Below are positions 1-9,220 of a DNA stretch of 64,000 nt, in pieces. The stretch lies in the NCBI RefSeq assembly GCF_000495855.1, contig NZ_AWGF01000002.1, positions 124,001-188,000 of the forward strand, given 5' to 3'. A model generated the notes under the pieces. The model was given only the letters and a program-made list of their open reading frames with translations, searched no databases and was not told the DNA's origin. The DNA comes from Asticcacaulis sp. YBE204. Its GTDB lineage: Bacteria > Pseudomonadota > Alphaproteobacteria > Caulobacterales > Caulobacteraceae. Positions within the stretch are counted from its first letter, which is position 1; each line of letters begins with the position of its first letter. Made by a program: the position numbers and the translations under genes.

Positions 1-1
1 C

Positions 2-277
2 TTCTACGCGGCGGTGGACAAGGCCAAGGCTCTGGCCAAGATCGACAAGGACACCAAGGTAAAGCTGGTCAGCTATCCCAACAACAAGTCGCCCTTCGCC
101 ATGTTCGGCAAGGGCGTCGAGGCCAGCGTCAAGGGCTTCGAAGCCCTGTCGTTCCTCGGCTGGGCCTCGACCGACCCGCGCGCCGAAGCGATCATGAAAG
201 AGGCCAAACAGGCCCGCCTTCGTGAACAGGGCGCCAGCGTCTTGGCCCCTGAGCCTTACCAGCCGTCGGCGCGTTAA
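2..277 (+). CDS. sppA: Signal peptide peptidase SppA, C-terminal fragment
   Basis: The reading frame is open from base 2 and enters from outside the window, so only the last 91 or so residues are seen. The stretch beginning FYAAVDKAKALA looks like the end of the SppA (protease IV, S49) fold, where a GG(F/L)..A...AK.LA helix follows the catalytic domain; the tail carries an FGKGVE-type segment and a polar end. SppA is an inner-membrane serine protease that degrades cleaved signal peptides. The catalytic Ser/Lys residues lie outside the window and cannot be checked. A strong terminator follows the stop. The family call rests on a short C-terminal piece only. Confidence 0.6.
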   Translation, partial: FYAAVDKAKALAKIDKDTKVKLVSYPNNKSPFAMFGKGVEASVKGFEALSFLGWASTDPRAEAIMKEAKQARLREQGASVLAPEPYQPSAR

Positions 278-302
278 ACACTTCAACGCATAGAAATAAA
301 AG

Positions 303-331
303 CGCCGTCCGGTACTCCGGGCGGCGTTTTT
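303..331 (+). terminator. Rho-independent terminator after sppA
   Basis: A 10-bp stem (CGCCGTCCGG with CCGGGCGGCG, one G-T pair) closes a tetraloop and is followed by TTTTT. It sits 26 bases after the sppA stop. Confidence 0.85.
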
Positions 332-632
332 ATTATCTATCAACCAGTCGTCCGACCCTGAAAATCGAGGCTGCAAACCTGAAGGCGGCGCTTACAACAG
401 CGCACCACCTCAGGCGAAGCGCCATCACCTAAAGACCTTCCAGAGAACTTTCCGGAGACCTTTTTGCTCCGTATTCGGTCAAATCTGCCAGTGGCCACAT
501 TCCGTTTCCTGGCGCTTTCAAAGGGTTTTGATAATTCCCTGACACAGCGCCGGGCAGGCATCGATGCCGTTGAAACCGCGATCGACGAATAGGGCTGCGA
601 CATTGCCCACTCACTCGCCGGGCAACAAAAGA
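332..632. other. Intergenic stretch with no recognised gene
   Basis: Between the two terminators there are short open frames on both strands but none has a ribosome-binding site, a recognisable product or the codon bias of the neighbours. I see nothing further in it. Confidence 0.5.
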
Positions 633-662
633 AAACGGCGGCAGGTTGTCCTGCCGCCGTTT
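631..662 (-). terminator. Terminator of the TonB-dependent receptor gene
   Basis: A perfect 13-bp inverted repeat (AAACGGCGGCAGG / CCTGCCGCCGTTT) with a 4-base loop lies 28 bases past the receptor stop. On the minus strand it runs into TTTTCTTTTG. Confidence 0.9.
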
Positions 663-689
663 CCGTACGCTTTATGCTACTCTGAGGAA

Positions 690-3620
690 TTAGAACTCGT
701 ACTTCAGGCCCAGACGGACATAGCGCGGGTTCTGGTAGCTCGACGGCGAACCGTAGTTCGGGTTCTTGGTGCCGACACCACCCAGTTCGCCGTTTTCGTC
801 GAACTGATCGGCGCCCTGAGCGTTGAACAGGTTGAACACGTCTGCCGAGACCTTGATCGTGCCGATCGGGATCGGCTGCGACCAGGTCAGGTTGACGTCC
901 AGCTTCTTGATCCAGTCGCCGGAGAAGGATTCACCGCGCGGTGTCAGTTTGCCACCGCAGTACCAAGCCGTCAGAGTCGTCGTGCTGGCGCGGCCGTCAT
1001 TGAACGGATAGTAACCGATACAACCGTACTTGCGCGGCGAGAGGACGCTGGCGTTGAAACCACCCCGCAGGTTTTCGCTGAACTGGTACGAACCGTACAT
1101 CTTTAGGTTATAACCGTGGTGGTTCGGCAGCAGGCCGGTCGAACCGTCGGTCCAGCCGGGTTCGTCGAAGTCCTGCGTCAGGCCGGTATCGTCCTGACCG
1201 TTGTCCGACTTAACGCCGCCTTCGATATTTCCGTAGGAACGCGACAGGGTCAGCGAGCCGCCGAGATACCAGGTGCCATCCCACATACGCTCACCCGTGA
1301 AGGTCAGGGCCTGATAGGAACGCTTGGCCGCCGGGAAGCCCAGTACGTCCGCCGGAACGGTGACAGTCTTGCCAGCCGAAGCACCGAAGCTGTCGCCGAG
1401 GGTGACCACGAGGTCCTTGCCCGGATTGATCAGGACGTAGCCCGAACCGCCGAACGAGCCGCTGGCGGCCTGCGCGCTGGTGATGATGCCCTTCGACGCC
1501 AGCCAGGCGGCTGCCGGGGTGTAGTCGATGTCGGCGTCTTCCATGACAGCCGACAGGTTGCGGTACGTGAAGTCCACGCCGAACTTCCAGCCGCTGTCGA
1601 GGCGTTTTTCGTAACCGACGATATATTCGTCCTGATACTGAGGCTCGATGTTTTGCGACACGACCGAGTTGGCGTTCGGGATCAGGCCGTCCGACAGGAT
1701 GTTGGTGCGGTACAGGGTGCCGAGCGTCGGAACGTAGTTCGCGTTGCGCGCCGAGTAGGAGTAGAACTTCTCGGTGAAGGTTTCACCACCGGCCAGACGG
1801 ATGTTGGTATTACCTGCGATCGGCAGATAGTAACGACCATAGAAGGCCGTCAGCTTGCTCGACTTGTCGCCTTCCGGATCGAAGGTGATGCCGATACGCG
1901 GCGAGATGAGGTTTTCCTTCTTGAGGAACGGCACACCATCGGCGTTCTTGTTGGTGAACGAGTCGCTGCGCAGACCGAGGTTCAGAGCGACGCGATCGTT
2001 GAGTTCCCAGCTGTCCTGAATGTACATGGCTTCGTTCTCGATATCGAACGAGCCGCCGGAGAAGAGTTCACGGACGCGAACGCAGTTGTTGATCACGTTG
2101 CCCGACGAACCGCAGTTCGTGCCGGCCGCGTAATAACGGTAGTAGATACCGCCCGAATAGGACGTAATCGCATCGGCGTTCAGCTGTTCCTTGTCGACAC
2201 CGAGCTTAAGGTGGTGTTTGCCAGCCAGGTTGAAGTAGAAGTCGGCATCGACGCGATAGTTTTCGCGCAGATCCTTGCCTTGCTCGATCGTCAGAGCCGG
2301 GTTGCCGCGGATGATGTTGCCGCCTTCGTCGACGACCGAACCGATATTGTCCACCGAGGACGAAACGGTCTGGTTATAGGACGAACGACCGTACATGGCC
2401 GAAATCGTGAACCAGTCGGTCAGCTTACCGGTATATTTGACGATACGCGTCAGACCGCCGGTGGCGTTGTTCGAGTCTTCACCCTGCAAGGTGGTCAGCG
2501 AGGACTGGTTGTCGGTGAAGTAGGTGTATTCCAGGCGGTGCTGCGGGTTGAGCACGAAATCCAGCTTGCCACCCCAGAACGGGTCTTCGCGGGCGACCGT
2601 CTGCTCGAACGCGTAGGTACCGTTGTTGTTGTAGGTCACCGAACGGTCGTGCAGATCGCGCGGGTTATAGAAGGCGAAGAAGTAGATGTGATCCTTGAGC
2701 AACGGACCCGACAGCCAGAAGTTGGCTTCGGATTCGTTCGGATACTCGGTGCGGCGCTTCGTCGAATCGACCTTGTCGTAGGTGAATTCGCCGTCCGCAG
2801 CCAGGGCTTCCGGATGATAGTAGAACGAGGCGCCGCCCTTGAAGGTATTGGAGCCCGAACGCGTCGTGGCGACGAAGGCACCACCGGTCGAACGGCCGTA
2901 TTCAGCGGAGTAGCCGCCCGTCTTGACTTCGATCTGGTCGTAGAAGTCGAACGGGATGGTCGTACCGCCGAGGAAGTTACGGAAGTTCGTAACGTTCATG
3001 CCGTTGACATAATAGATGTTCTCAGCCGAGGACGAACCGGCGATCGACGGCGGGCCGAAGACGTCGTTGATCGAGATGCCCGGCACCAGATCGGCGAGCG
3101 ATTCGATCGAACGGCCGACCGGCAGGCGCTCGGACAGGGTTTGCACGTCGAGGACCGAACCACGGGTCGTGCGGTCGAAGTCGAGGTTACGGCGCGCCTT
3201 GCCGCGGACGACGACGGTTTCGATCGACGAGCCGCCGGCGGTAAACTCGTAGCTCGACACGGCGCCCAGAGTAACGAGGACGGTTTCCGACGCCTTGGCG
3301 CCCGAAGCGGTGGTGATGTCGACGGTATAACGGCCCAGCGGGATCTGCGAAATCTGGAACTTACCGTCCGCGTCCGTAGTGGTCGTGCCGTTGTAACCGG
3401 TCGATTCACCGGTGATCGTGACCTTGGCGCCGGCGGCAGGTTTGCCTTCTTCCGACTTCACGGTACCGCCCAGGGTACCCGAGGTTAAGTCCTGCGCCAG
3501 TGCCGTCGTCGGCACTGCCGTCGCTACAGCGGTCACAAGTGCGGGGACGGCCAGCGACAGCAGCGCGCCGCACAGCGTCGTCGAGACCATAAGGCCTGAT
3601 CGCATCGTTTTCTTGATCAC
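690..3620 (-). CDS. Oar-like TonB-dependent outer-membrane receptor
   Basis: This 976-residue protein begins with a long signal peptide (about residues 1-43, ending ALAQ). A carboxypeptidase-regulatory-like beta-sandwich follows (about 45-125, GTVKSEEGKPAAGAKVTI), then a TonB-box-like segment (SIETVVVRGK), a plug domain (about 140-250, with YYVNGMNVTNFRN) and a large beta-barrel ending in KYEF with the usual C-terminal aromatic. This order is that of the Oar/CarboxypepD_reg TonB-dependent receptors, which take up large or scarce substrates through the outer membrane using TonB-ExbBD energy. The substrate cannot be told from sequence. The gene stands alone, with a strong terminator and a long AT-rich upstream region. 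The start has basic residues (MIKKTMR) typical of a signal peptide. Confidence 0.9.
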   Translation of the reverse strand: MIKKTMRSGLMVSTTLCGALLSLAVPALVTAVATAVPTTALAQDLTSGTLGGTVKSEEGKPAAGAKVTITGESTGYNGTTTTDADGKFQISQIPLGRYTVDITTASGAKASETVLVTLGAVSSYEFTAGGSSIETVVVRGKARRNLDFDRTTRGSVLDVQTLSERLPVGRSIESLADLVPGISINDVFGPPSIAGSSSAENIYYVNGMNVTNFRNFLGGTTIPFDFYDQIEVKTGGYSAEYGRSTGGAFVATTRSGSNTFKGGASFYYHPEALAADGEFTYDKVDSTKRRTEYPNESEANFWLSGPLLKDHIYFFAFYNPRDLHDRSVTYNNNGTYAFEQTVAREDPFWGGKLDFVLNPQHRLEYTYFTDNQSSLTTLQGEDSNNATGGLTRIVKYTGKLTDWFTISAMYGRSSYNQTVSSSVDNIGSVVDEGGNIIRGNPALTIEQGKDLRENYRVDADFYFNLAGKHHLKLGVDKEQLNADAITSYSGGIYYRYYAAGTNCGSSGNVINNCVRVRELFSGGSFDIENEAMYIQDSWELNDRVALNLGLRSDSFTNKNADGVPFLKKENLISPRIGITFDPEGDKSSKLTAFYGRYYLPIAGNTNIRLAGGETFTEKFYSYSARNANYVPTLGTLYRTNILSDGLIPNANSVVSQNIEPQYQDEYIVGYEKRLDSGWKFGVDFTYRNLSAVMEDADIDYTPAAAWLASKGIITSAQAASGSFGGSGYVLINPGKDLVVTLGDSFGASAGKTVTVPADVLGFPAAKRSYQALTFTGERMWDGTWYLGGSLTLSRSYGNIEGGVKSDNGQDDTGLTQDFDEPGWTDGSTGLLPNHHGYNLKMYGSYQFSENLRGGFNASVLSPRKYGCIGYYPFNDGRASTTTLTAWYCGGKLTPRGESFSGDWIKKLDVNLTWSQPIPIGTIKVSADVFNLFNAQGADQFDENGELGGVGTKNPNYGSPSSYQNPRYVRLGLKYEF

Positions 3621-4203
3621 TCTAAGTTCTCCGGAATTTGGTCGGTACCCCAGAGGGCCCGACCTTTGTTGCCCAGCATTACAAGCTGTTAATGTCGATT
3701 AAGACCCCCGTGTCATATTTCCGTCAATCGCATGTCACGGGTTCTTAAATATCGATTGCAACCTGTTTCAATAAAGTCACATTGGCAACATTACGGTAGG
3801 TAAATGTTACGCCCAGACTGAAAAGCCGAACGTTCAGAAACACCTCTCACTTGTAAGTCTGGTTTATAATTAAATAAATTCAATTTATTATTTAAAATTC
3901 ACGGTAGCATGTAACTTTCAAATTTGAATCAGATCAGACTGTAATTTGGCATTTCCAGCGCGGTGCTTGCTTTCCAAGAATTTGTAAAATTTTGAACCAA
4001 AAAAGCGAAAACCGTATAATTTACCTGTCAAATTGCGATTTCGACCCTTTGCAAGCCTTTAAACAGGTGAATTGCAACACATAGTTAATAATTCAACCTT
4101 ATCCCCAGCCCCAACAACTTCTCATGTTGCAATGCAGCATAAATATGGCCTGGTAAAGGGGCCCGCAGGGCCATTGAGCCTGTATATCAGCAAAACGCTT
4201 GTT
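3621..4203. other. AT-rich upstream region of the receptor gene
   Basis: About 580 bases without a credible gene and clearly richer in A+T than the flanks, notably 3860-3900 and 3990-4030. It presumably holds the receptor promoter and regulatory sites. A TTAA-N6-TTAA pair near 3690-3703 resembles a CtrA box but has one base too few between its halves. No named operator could be assigned. Confidence 0.4.
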
Positions 4204-4380
4204 TTAACGGGATGTTACAGTCTCGGCATGAACGGGCTGCACCGCAACACGTACCGCATAGGAAGCGGTCGGTTCCGGTGTGCAACTGGCCAGAATAATC
4301 TGTGTCAGAAAAAGACACAGCCAGCCGGTTGCTACATATAGGGCGCGTTTTGAGACAAAATATCCGGCAGAAGCGAGCAT
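4204..4380 (-). CDS. Possible small lipoprotein
   Basis: A 58-residue frame starting at an ATG at 4380 (an in-frame TTG lies at 4407) lies about 30 bases downstream of the DUF1499 gene in the same direction. It has a basic N-terminal part, a hydrophobic stretch (GWLCLFLTQIIL) and a lipobox-like ILASC followed by a short polar tail. That layout suits a small lipoprotein. Its third-position GC is lower than the neighbours and no good ribosome-binding site is visible, so it may be chance. Confidence 0.3.
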   Translation of the reverse strand: MLASAGYFVSKRALYVATGWLCLFLTQIILASCTPEPTASYAVRVAVQPVHAETVTSR

Positions 4381-4439
4381 AAACGGAACCCTTGGCGTTT
4401 TAACCAAGCGTTAAGCAAGACCCGCGCCGTCAGGGACAA

Positions 4440-5237
4440 TCAGGTGCTTCTGATCCGCGACAACAGGGTCAGTACCCGACGGCAATTCCCACCCAGATCT
4501 GCGACCTCTTCGCGGCTGACCGAGCGGATGTCGGTTTTGTCGGGCTCGATGCGTACGACGACGTCGGATTTGAGGCCCCAGAAGGGATCTTCATAAGTGG
4601 CTTCAACGCGCCATTCCGAACGACCGAAAACGACATAGCCTTCGTCCTTCAGGATTTGCGCGACCGCCTCCGCATTTTTGGGCTTACCCTGTATCGATAT
4701 GGCATTCGGGCAGGTCTGGGCGTTGACGGCCGATATGCTCTGTCCCCGCCATTCGTAGGATACGGTATTGGGGACGAAGGGATCATCCTCGATCGGGTTG
4801 GCGTCAGGGCCGCGCGCCTCGACCAACTTGGTCGAAAAGGTGACGGTGCGTTCCCAGTTGGTCGAGACGTCGTGGATCGGCGGATAGGCTTTCAGCCGGG
4901 TTTCATAGGCGTAGTACCCAGCCAGTAAACCGCCGGAAATGATGACCGACGACAAGGCCCACGGGCCATAGGTTCTGGGCGCCATGAAGATCGAGATCAG
5001 CAAGGACAGCGCACAGATGATCATCGCCGTAGTAGCAATTTTCGGTACGTAGTCGAGCGCGATCTGATTGAAGCCCAGATCGTAGCTCAGATAGCCGACG
5101 CTGGTCGACAGCATGGCCGCCAGCAATGTCAGTGGCGCAATCAGGCTGATGATCAGGGCCAGATGCGCAAAAGCAAAGCCCTTTTTCCGCGTCTTGGGGG
5201 CAGGATGGGTCTCGTACTGGATTTCATCTTCAGACAA
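4440..5237 (-). CDS. DUF1499 membrane protein
   Basis: This 265-residue protein has a cytoplasmic N-terminus, three hydrophobic segments (about residues 22-45, 63-85 and 92-112) and a C-terminal DUF1499 domain (about 125-265). The domain is recognised by the SVSYEWRG-like region, DVVVRIEPD, the DIRSVSR motif and the closing NCRRVLTLL helix. The function of DUF1499 is not established. The start appears to be a TTG at 5237, with AAGGGG about 10 bases upstream. The protein acts at the inner membrane. A possible small lipoprotein lies just downstream. I am confident of the family but not of a role. Confidence 0.8.
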   Translation of the reverse strand: MSEDEIQYETHPAPKTRKKGFAFAHLALIISLIAPLTLLAAMLSTSVGYLSYDLGFNQIALDYVPKIATTAMIICALSLLISIFMAPRTYGPWALSSVIISGGLLAGYYAYETRLKAYPPIHDVSTNWERTVTFSTKLVEARGPDANPIEDDPFVPNTVSYEWRGQSISAVNAQTCPNAISIQGKPKNAEAVAQILKDEGYVVFGRSEWRVEATYEDPFWGLKSDVVVRIEPDKTDIRSVSREEVADLGGNCRRVLTLLSRIRST

Positions 5238-5433
5238 TTTGCCCGAACCCCTTGAAGTTGATTGCGAAAGTTACTTCGCTTTTGAACCGCGATGCACGCC
5301 GCGGACTAATATGACAATAAGCGTCGGCCATAAGCGGGCCTTCGTCACGGTCATACCTTCCAAAGAGGGAATTTAAACGCACAAGGTGTCAAAATTTCAA
5401 CCCTGGCTTAAAGGCAGCATAATAAATAGGGCT

Positions 5434-6894
5434 TCAATCGCGCCACGGGTTAGGTGTCAAGGTCCACAAGGCGTCGTCCAGCACCGGATCGGTCTGCGAT
5501 CCGGCGATGTCCGGTGTGGCGTCGGAGACATCATTGGTGCGTTGAAGCACCCGCCGCAGACGCTCATCCGCCGGCACGTCCATCCACAAAGCGCTGAATG
5601 CGACACCCGACGTCTCGGCCAAGGCCCTGGCTTCGCGTCCGCGCGCCTGATTGCGGAAGGTGGCGTCCAAAATCACCGACTGCCCACTCTGGATCGCCGT
5701 GCGCGCCAGAGCGAACATGTGGTTATAGACGCGCTCGTTCTCCGCTGGCGTATAGGCTTCCTTCGGCAGGGTCTCGAACTCCGGAAAGGCCCACAGGCGC
5801 TTGCGCATTTCGTCGGAACGCAAAATCAGCGCGCCCGGTGCCCGGCCGGTTTCCGGCGCAATGCGGCGCGAGTGACTGCTCTTGCCCGATCCCGACAGGC
5901 CGCCGACCGCAATCAGTTCCGCCGGTTTGATATCTAGGAAACGGTGCGCCGCCGCCAGATAGACCTTGGCCTTTTCCATGGCATAGTTCGGCGTGCCGCC
6001 ATAATTGGCATTGACGTGGCAGCGCACGCCCGCGCGCACCGACATATAGAGCGGTAACAGTTTCAGTCCTGCGTAGACGCTGTGAATGTCGTCTTCCAAC
6101 CGCGAGGCGCGCTCGACATAGATATTGAGCACCGTATTGGCGGCGTCCTCGTGCCCCCTCACCCACAGGTCCATCAGCAGGAAGCCGAGATCATACAGCA
6201 CGTCGATCTGACTAAGGCGCTCGTTGAACTCGATGCAGTCGAACAGAACCGGCTTGCCGTTCTCTATCAGGATATTGCCGAGGTGCAGGTCGCCGTGGCA
6301 GTGGCGGACATAACCCTCACTGAACCGGCGCTTCACGTCGTCTTCCAATTCCGCATAGGCCGCCTGAATGGCGACGTCGTAGGCATCGACGGCCTCGGCG
6401 CCCAGTTCGTCGCGGAAGACGTCGATATTCTTCTTGTTCGAGTCGATGACGTACTTGATGTTGAATTCGTGCTCATCGTCGCGGCAGATTTCGGACCCCG
6501 CGTGGAACTTCGCCACCGTGCTGCCCAGATCGTGCATCAGTCCCAGATCCGGCGTCCAGTCGGCCTGGGTCTGGCTCTGTTCGGCCAGCACGCCCGCCGT
6601 GTCGAAGCGGCGCATGACCAGTACGCTTTCACCTTGAATTTCCTCGACGCCGAGATAGATGTCGGACGCCATGCGCTGATTGTAGCGCAGTTCGCGCAGC
6701 AGGGCCTTGCGACGCTTTTCGACCGACGTGAAGTCGAGGAAGCCGTAATCGACGCTCTTCTTGACCTTATAGGCGCGCTTGCCTTTCAGGATCACCACCG
6801 CGCACGAGGTGGTGATGATGTCGTCGGCCCCTTCCGACAGATGGGCGATAAGCGAATCGGGTAAGGTCAGGTCTGAATCTTGAGGATCGGGCAT
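5434..6894 (-). CDS. APH-like kinase fused to a P-loop (AAA_33-type) kinase
   Basis: The 486-residue protein joins two phosphotransferase folds. Residues about 30-320 resemble the aminoglycoside phosphotransferase/choline-kinase family, with the Brenner motif CHGDLHLGN near residues 198-206 and a later DCIEFNERL carrying the metal-binding Asp. From about residue 325 a P-loop kinase domain starts with GGLSGSGKSS (Walker A, near 331-340). It continues with RSDEMRK and the LDATFRN segment seen in zeta-toxin/gluconate-kinase-like AAA_33 proteins. Such fusions are conserved in many proteobacteria, usually annotated only as bifunctional APH/ATP-binding proteins, and the substrate is unknown. No resistance role should be read from the APH label. 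It is transcribed divergently from the HAD gene. Confidence 0.85.
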   Translation of the reverse strand: MPDPQDSDLTLPDSLIAHLSEGADDIITTSCAVVILKGKRAYKVKKSVDYGFLDFTSVEKRRKALLRELRYNQRMASDIYLGVEEIQGESVLVMRRFDTAGVLAEQSQTQADWTPDLGLMHDLGSTVAKFHAGSEICRDDEHEFNIKYVIDSNKKNIDVFRDELGAEAVDAYDVAIQAAYAELEDDVKRRFSEGYVRHCHGDLHLGNILIENGKPVLFDCIEFNERLSQIDVLYDLGFLLMDLWVRGHEDAANTVLNIYVERASRLEDDIHSVYAGLKLLPLYMSVRAGVRCHVNANYGGTPNYAMEKAKVYLAAAHRFLDIKPAELIAVGGLSGSGKSSHSRRIAPETGRAPGALILRSDEMRKRLWAFPEFETLPKEAYTPAENERVYNHMFALARTAIQSGQSVILDATFRNQARGREARALAETSGVAFSALWMDVPADERLRRVLQRTNDVSDATPDIAGSQTDPVLDDALWTLTPNPWRD

Positions 6895-6955
6895 AGGAAT
6901 CTTTATTCAGAAAAGGGGTTTGACCATCAGGCCCGTTACGGCCATAGAACGGCGC

Positions 6956-7570
6956 ATGTCTGTACCCGCTGACCTCCTCCCGCCACCCGGCGTCAAGGCG
7001 CTGATCTTCGACTGCGACGGCACCTTAGCCGATACCTTCGCCGCGCACTACCGGGCTTTAAGCGTGGCCCTGGAGGTTTACAACATAAATCTTGAGCCGC
7101 AGTTTTACGCCGACCGGCTGGGTCTGTCGCGGTCGGTGTTTCTCGATGAATTCGCCGATCAGTCCCCCCTGCCCTTCGATGCCGACGACATCGCCAGCCG
7201 CAATGCACCGCTGTTCATGGACCATATCGACCGCGTGGCCGCTATTCCGGTCACCGAGGCACTGGTGCGTGAATATCATGGCCGGTTACGGCTGGGCGTA
7301 GCGTCGGGCGGGCAAAAGTCGATTGTCAAGGCGACGCTGAAAGCCATTGGCCTGATTGACTATTTCGAGACGGTGACGACCTTCGAGGACACCGGCATCG
7401 GCAAGCCAGCGCCGGACCTCTATCTCACCGCCTGCGCACGGCTCGGAGTCGCGCCGCAAGAGGCCCATGCCTATGAAGACACAGATGAAGGCATGGAAGC
7501 GGCGCACGCGGCAGGCCTGACCGTCAGCGACATTCGTCCGTTCTACACCACAAACCCAGCCCTTTGGTAG
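6956..7570 (+). CDS. HAD-superfamily hydrolase, beta-phosphoglucomutase-like
   Basis: A 204-residue cytosolic protein with the haloacid dehalogenase signature DCDGT (nucleophile D19, acid D21, counting from the ATG at 6956). It also has a threonine/serine motif II region (VASGGQKS), a GKPAPDLY motif III lysine and the AYEDTDEGMEAAHAAG motif IV. This pattern and the capped N-terminal region fit subfamily IA phosphatases or phosphoglucomutases (YqaB/GPH-like). The substrate is unclear. An in-frame TTG at 6920 has a purine-rich AAAAGGGG immediately upstream and is an alternative start. Its stop codon touches the stop of the convergent radical SAM gene with no gap. Confidence 0.85.
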   Translation: MSVPADLLPPPGVKALIFDCDGTLADTFAAHYRALSVALEVYNINLEPQFYADRLGLSRSVFLDEFADQSPLPFDADDIASRNAPLFMDHIDRVAAIPVTEALVREYHGRLRLGVASGGQKSIVKATLKAIGLIDYFETVTTFEDTGIGKPAPDLYLTACARLGVAPQEAHAYEDTDEGMEAAHAAGLTVSDIRPFYTTNPALW

Positions 7571-9079
7571 TCACGCGCGTTTACGCACAGGCACGGCGCT
7601 CGCCTCTTCTTCGTGGTCCTGCGCCTCGCCGACGATCTGCCGCACGGTGAGCCCGGCGGGTTTCGCGTGATCCTGGGTCAGAAAGCGCCATATCTCACGG
7701 AACCAGACGCGTTTACCCATGCGGTAGTACCAACGGATAGCATGATGTATCTTGCGATCCGGGTGATGGATCAGCCGCAGCAGCGCTTTCGGCCGCGCCT
7801 GCGCGACGATCTCCATGAACTTTACCCATAGCAACACCCGCCACGGCGGCATATGGCGCATGTCGAGCACCTGATGCTTGTAGTCCCACAGGGTCAAGTC
7901 GGTCTGAACCACTTCGCGATCCTCGGCCAGCCGGTAATAAGGCGTCCAGCGGTGCGGTGTGACGTAGAGTAACTGAATCTGGTCAGGATCGTAGGAAACG
8001 ATCTGTTTCAGGCCGTGCCAGAAATCCCTGTCGGTCTGCTCGTCGAAGCCGGCCACCCAGGTCATCATCGACAATATGCCGTGCTGACGCATCAACTGGA
8101 TCGCCTCACGGTCAACGCTTTCGGTCGCGCCCTTTTTGATCAGCTTAAGCGTAGCGGCATCCGTTGTTTCCATCCCCATCAGGAAGCGCTCGAACCCGGC
8201 CTTCTTATAAAGGTGCAGCACATCCTTATCGCGAACAATGTCGCCGGCCCGCGTCGAGCCCACCAGAGTCACCTCTATATTTTCGGCGATGAGGGCTTCC
8301 AGAAAGGCGATCCACGGCTTGCGCCCGGCGCTGGGATTTTCGTCGGCGAAATTGAACACCTCGACGCCCTCTTCGCGGTGCAGACGCGCGATTTCCGCCG
8401 CCAGTTTCTGCGGATCGCGGTGGCGCCAGCGCGTCCAGAACCCGCGCTGGCCGCAATAGTTGCACAGGTGCGGGCAGCCACGCGAAAACTGGATGACGAC
8501 GGCACGCTTGCCGCCCCAATAGCCGTAGTTCTTGTGCTCGATCAGCTCCCAGCCGATGCGGTGGGCATCGAGATCGGGGATGACCGCTGCGGCCGGATTG
8601 CCGACGATCTGGCCCTCGCGCCGATAACTCAGACCGAGAATGGCATGAACCGGACGCTGTTCGCTCAGAGCTGTGATCAGTTCCAGGCAGATCGCCTCGC
8701 CTTCGCCGCGCACGATATAGTCGACGTGCGGCTCGTTATGCAGGATTTCGCGCCAGAAGTAGCTGGGGTGAACGCCACCATAGATAACGGTGACCGAGGG
8801 CATAAGGCGTTTCACCTCGGCCGCCATACCCGCGATGATCGGATGGCCCGACGACGAGCCCGAATGGCCGAACAGCACAGCGTCCGGCGCGAACCCGACC
8901 GCCTGACGTAACACCTCCGCGTCCGGCACAGGCCCACGTTCGGCATCGATCAGCTTGACCTCATGTCCGGCATCGATCAGCGGACCGCCGACCCACAGCA
9001 GACCGAGCGGCGGCAGTTGTTCCTTCGGTATCCGGCTGCCGATCGCCGGATGCGCGATATTGATAAGCAGGATGCGCAC
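7571..9079 (-). CDS. B12-binding radical SAM protein, BchE-like class
   Basis: The 502-residue protein has an N-terminal cobalamin-binding Rossmann domain (about 1-150, with LPPLGLLWVGGPLIDAGH and GHSGSSSGHP). A radical SAM core follows, whose iron-sulfur cluster motif is C202-x3-C206-x2-C209. This arrangement defines the class B B12-dependent radical SAM enzymes, including methyltransferases and the anaerobic Mg-protoporphyrin cyclase BchE. The N-terminus resembles proteins often annotated BchE, but no photosynthesis genes are nearby, so another substrate is likely. It starts at a GTG (9079) behind a strong GGGGGGAG site. Its neighbours give no clear pathway. Confidence 0.8.
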   Translation of the reverse strand: MRILLINIAHPAIGSRIPKEQLPPLGLLWVGGPLIDAGHEVKLIDAERGPVPDAEVLRQAVGFAPDAVLFGHSGSSSGHPIIAGMAAEVKRLMPSVTVIYGGVHPSYFWREILHNEPHVDYIVRGEGEAICLELITALSEQRPVHAILGLSYRREGQIVGNPAAAVIPDLDAHRIGWELIEHKNYGYWGGKRAVVIQFSRGCPHLCNYCGQRGFWTRWRHRDPQKLAAEIARLHREEGVEVFNFADENPSAGRKPWIAFLEALIAENIEVTLVGSTRAGDIVRDKDVLHLYKKAGFERFLMGMETTDAATLKLIKKGATESVDREAIQLMRQHGILSMMTWVAGFDEQTDRDFWHGLKQIVSYDPDQIQLLYVTPHRWTPYYRLAEDREVVQTDLTLWDYKHQVLDMRHMPPWRVLLWVKFMEIVAQARPKALLRLIHHPDRKIHHAIRWYYRMGKRVWFREIWRFLTQDHAKPAGLTVRQIVGEAQDHEEEASAVPVRKRA

Positions 9080-9174
9080 GCGCTCCCCCCATTTTAGTCG
9101 TGTGACTGTCCCTGTGGGTAGAGGACTGCCGTCGCATGACTTTTATAAGGCGGGTTTGCGGCATTAGGCTCGCG

Positions 9175-9202
9175 TTCCAAAAGTGTACAGCGGTTTTTGG
9201 AA
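9175..9202. repeat. Palindromic intergenic repeat, CCAAAA...TTTTGG type, copy 1
   Basis: TTCCAAAA and TTTTGGAA flank GTGTACAGCGG. The same core (CCAAAAAGTGTG..CGGTTTTTGGAATCA) occurs at 35613. It matches a hairpin repeat that I recall as common between genes in many Alphaproteobacteria. Confidence 0.65.
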
Positions 9203-9220
9203 TCAAACCTGCGGCAAGAC

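Noticed and set aside
1116-3488. 790-codon plus-strand frame opposite the TonB-dependent receptor
   Set aside because: Shadow of the real gene; no recognisable domain and no start signal.
3690-3703. TTAA-N6-TTAA as a CtrA site upstream of the receptor gene
   Set aside because: The accepted spacing is seven bases; a near match in AT-rich DNA is expected by chance.
4072-4341. 89-codon plus-strand frame in the AT-rich region
   Set aside because: No ribosome-binding site, no domain and atypical composition; treated as non-coding.
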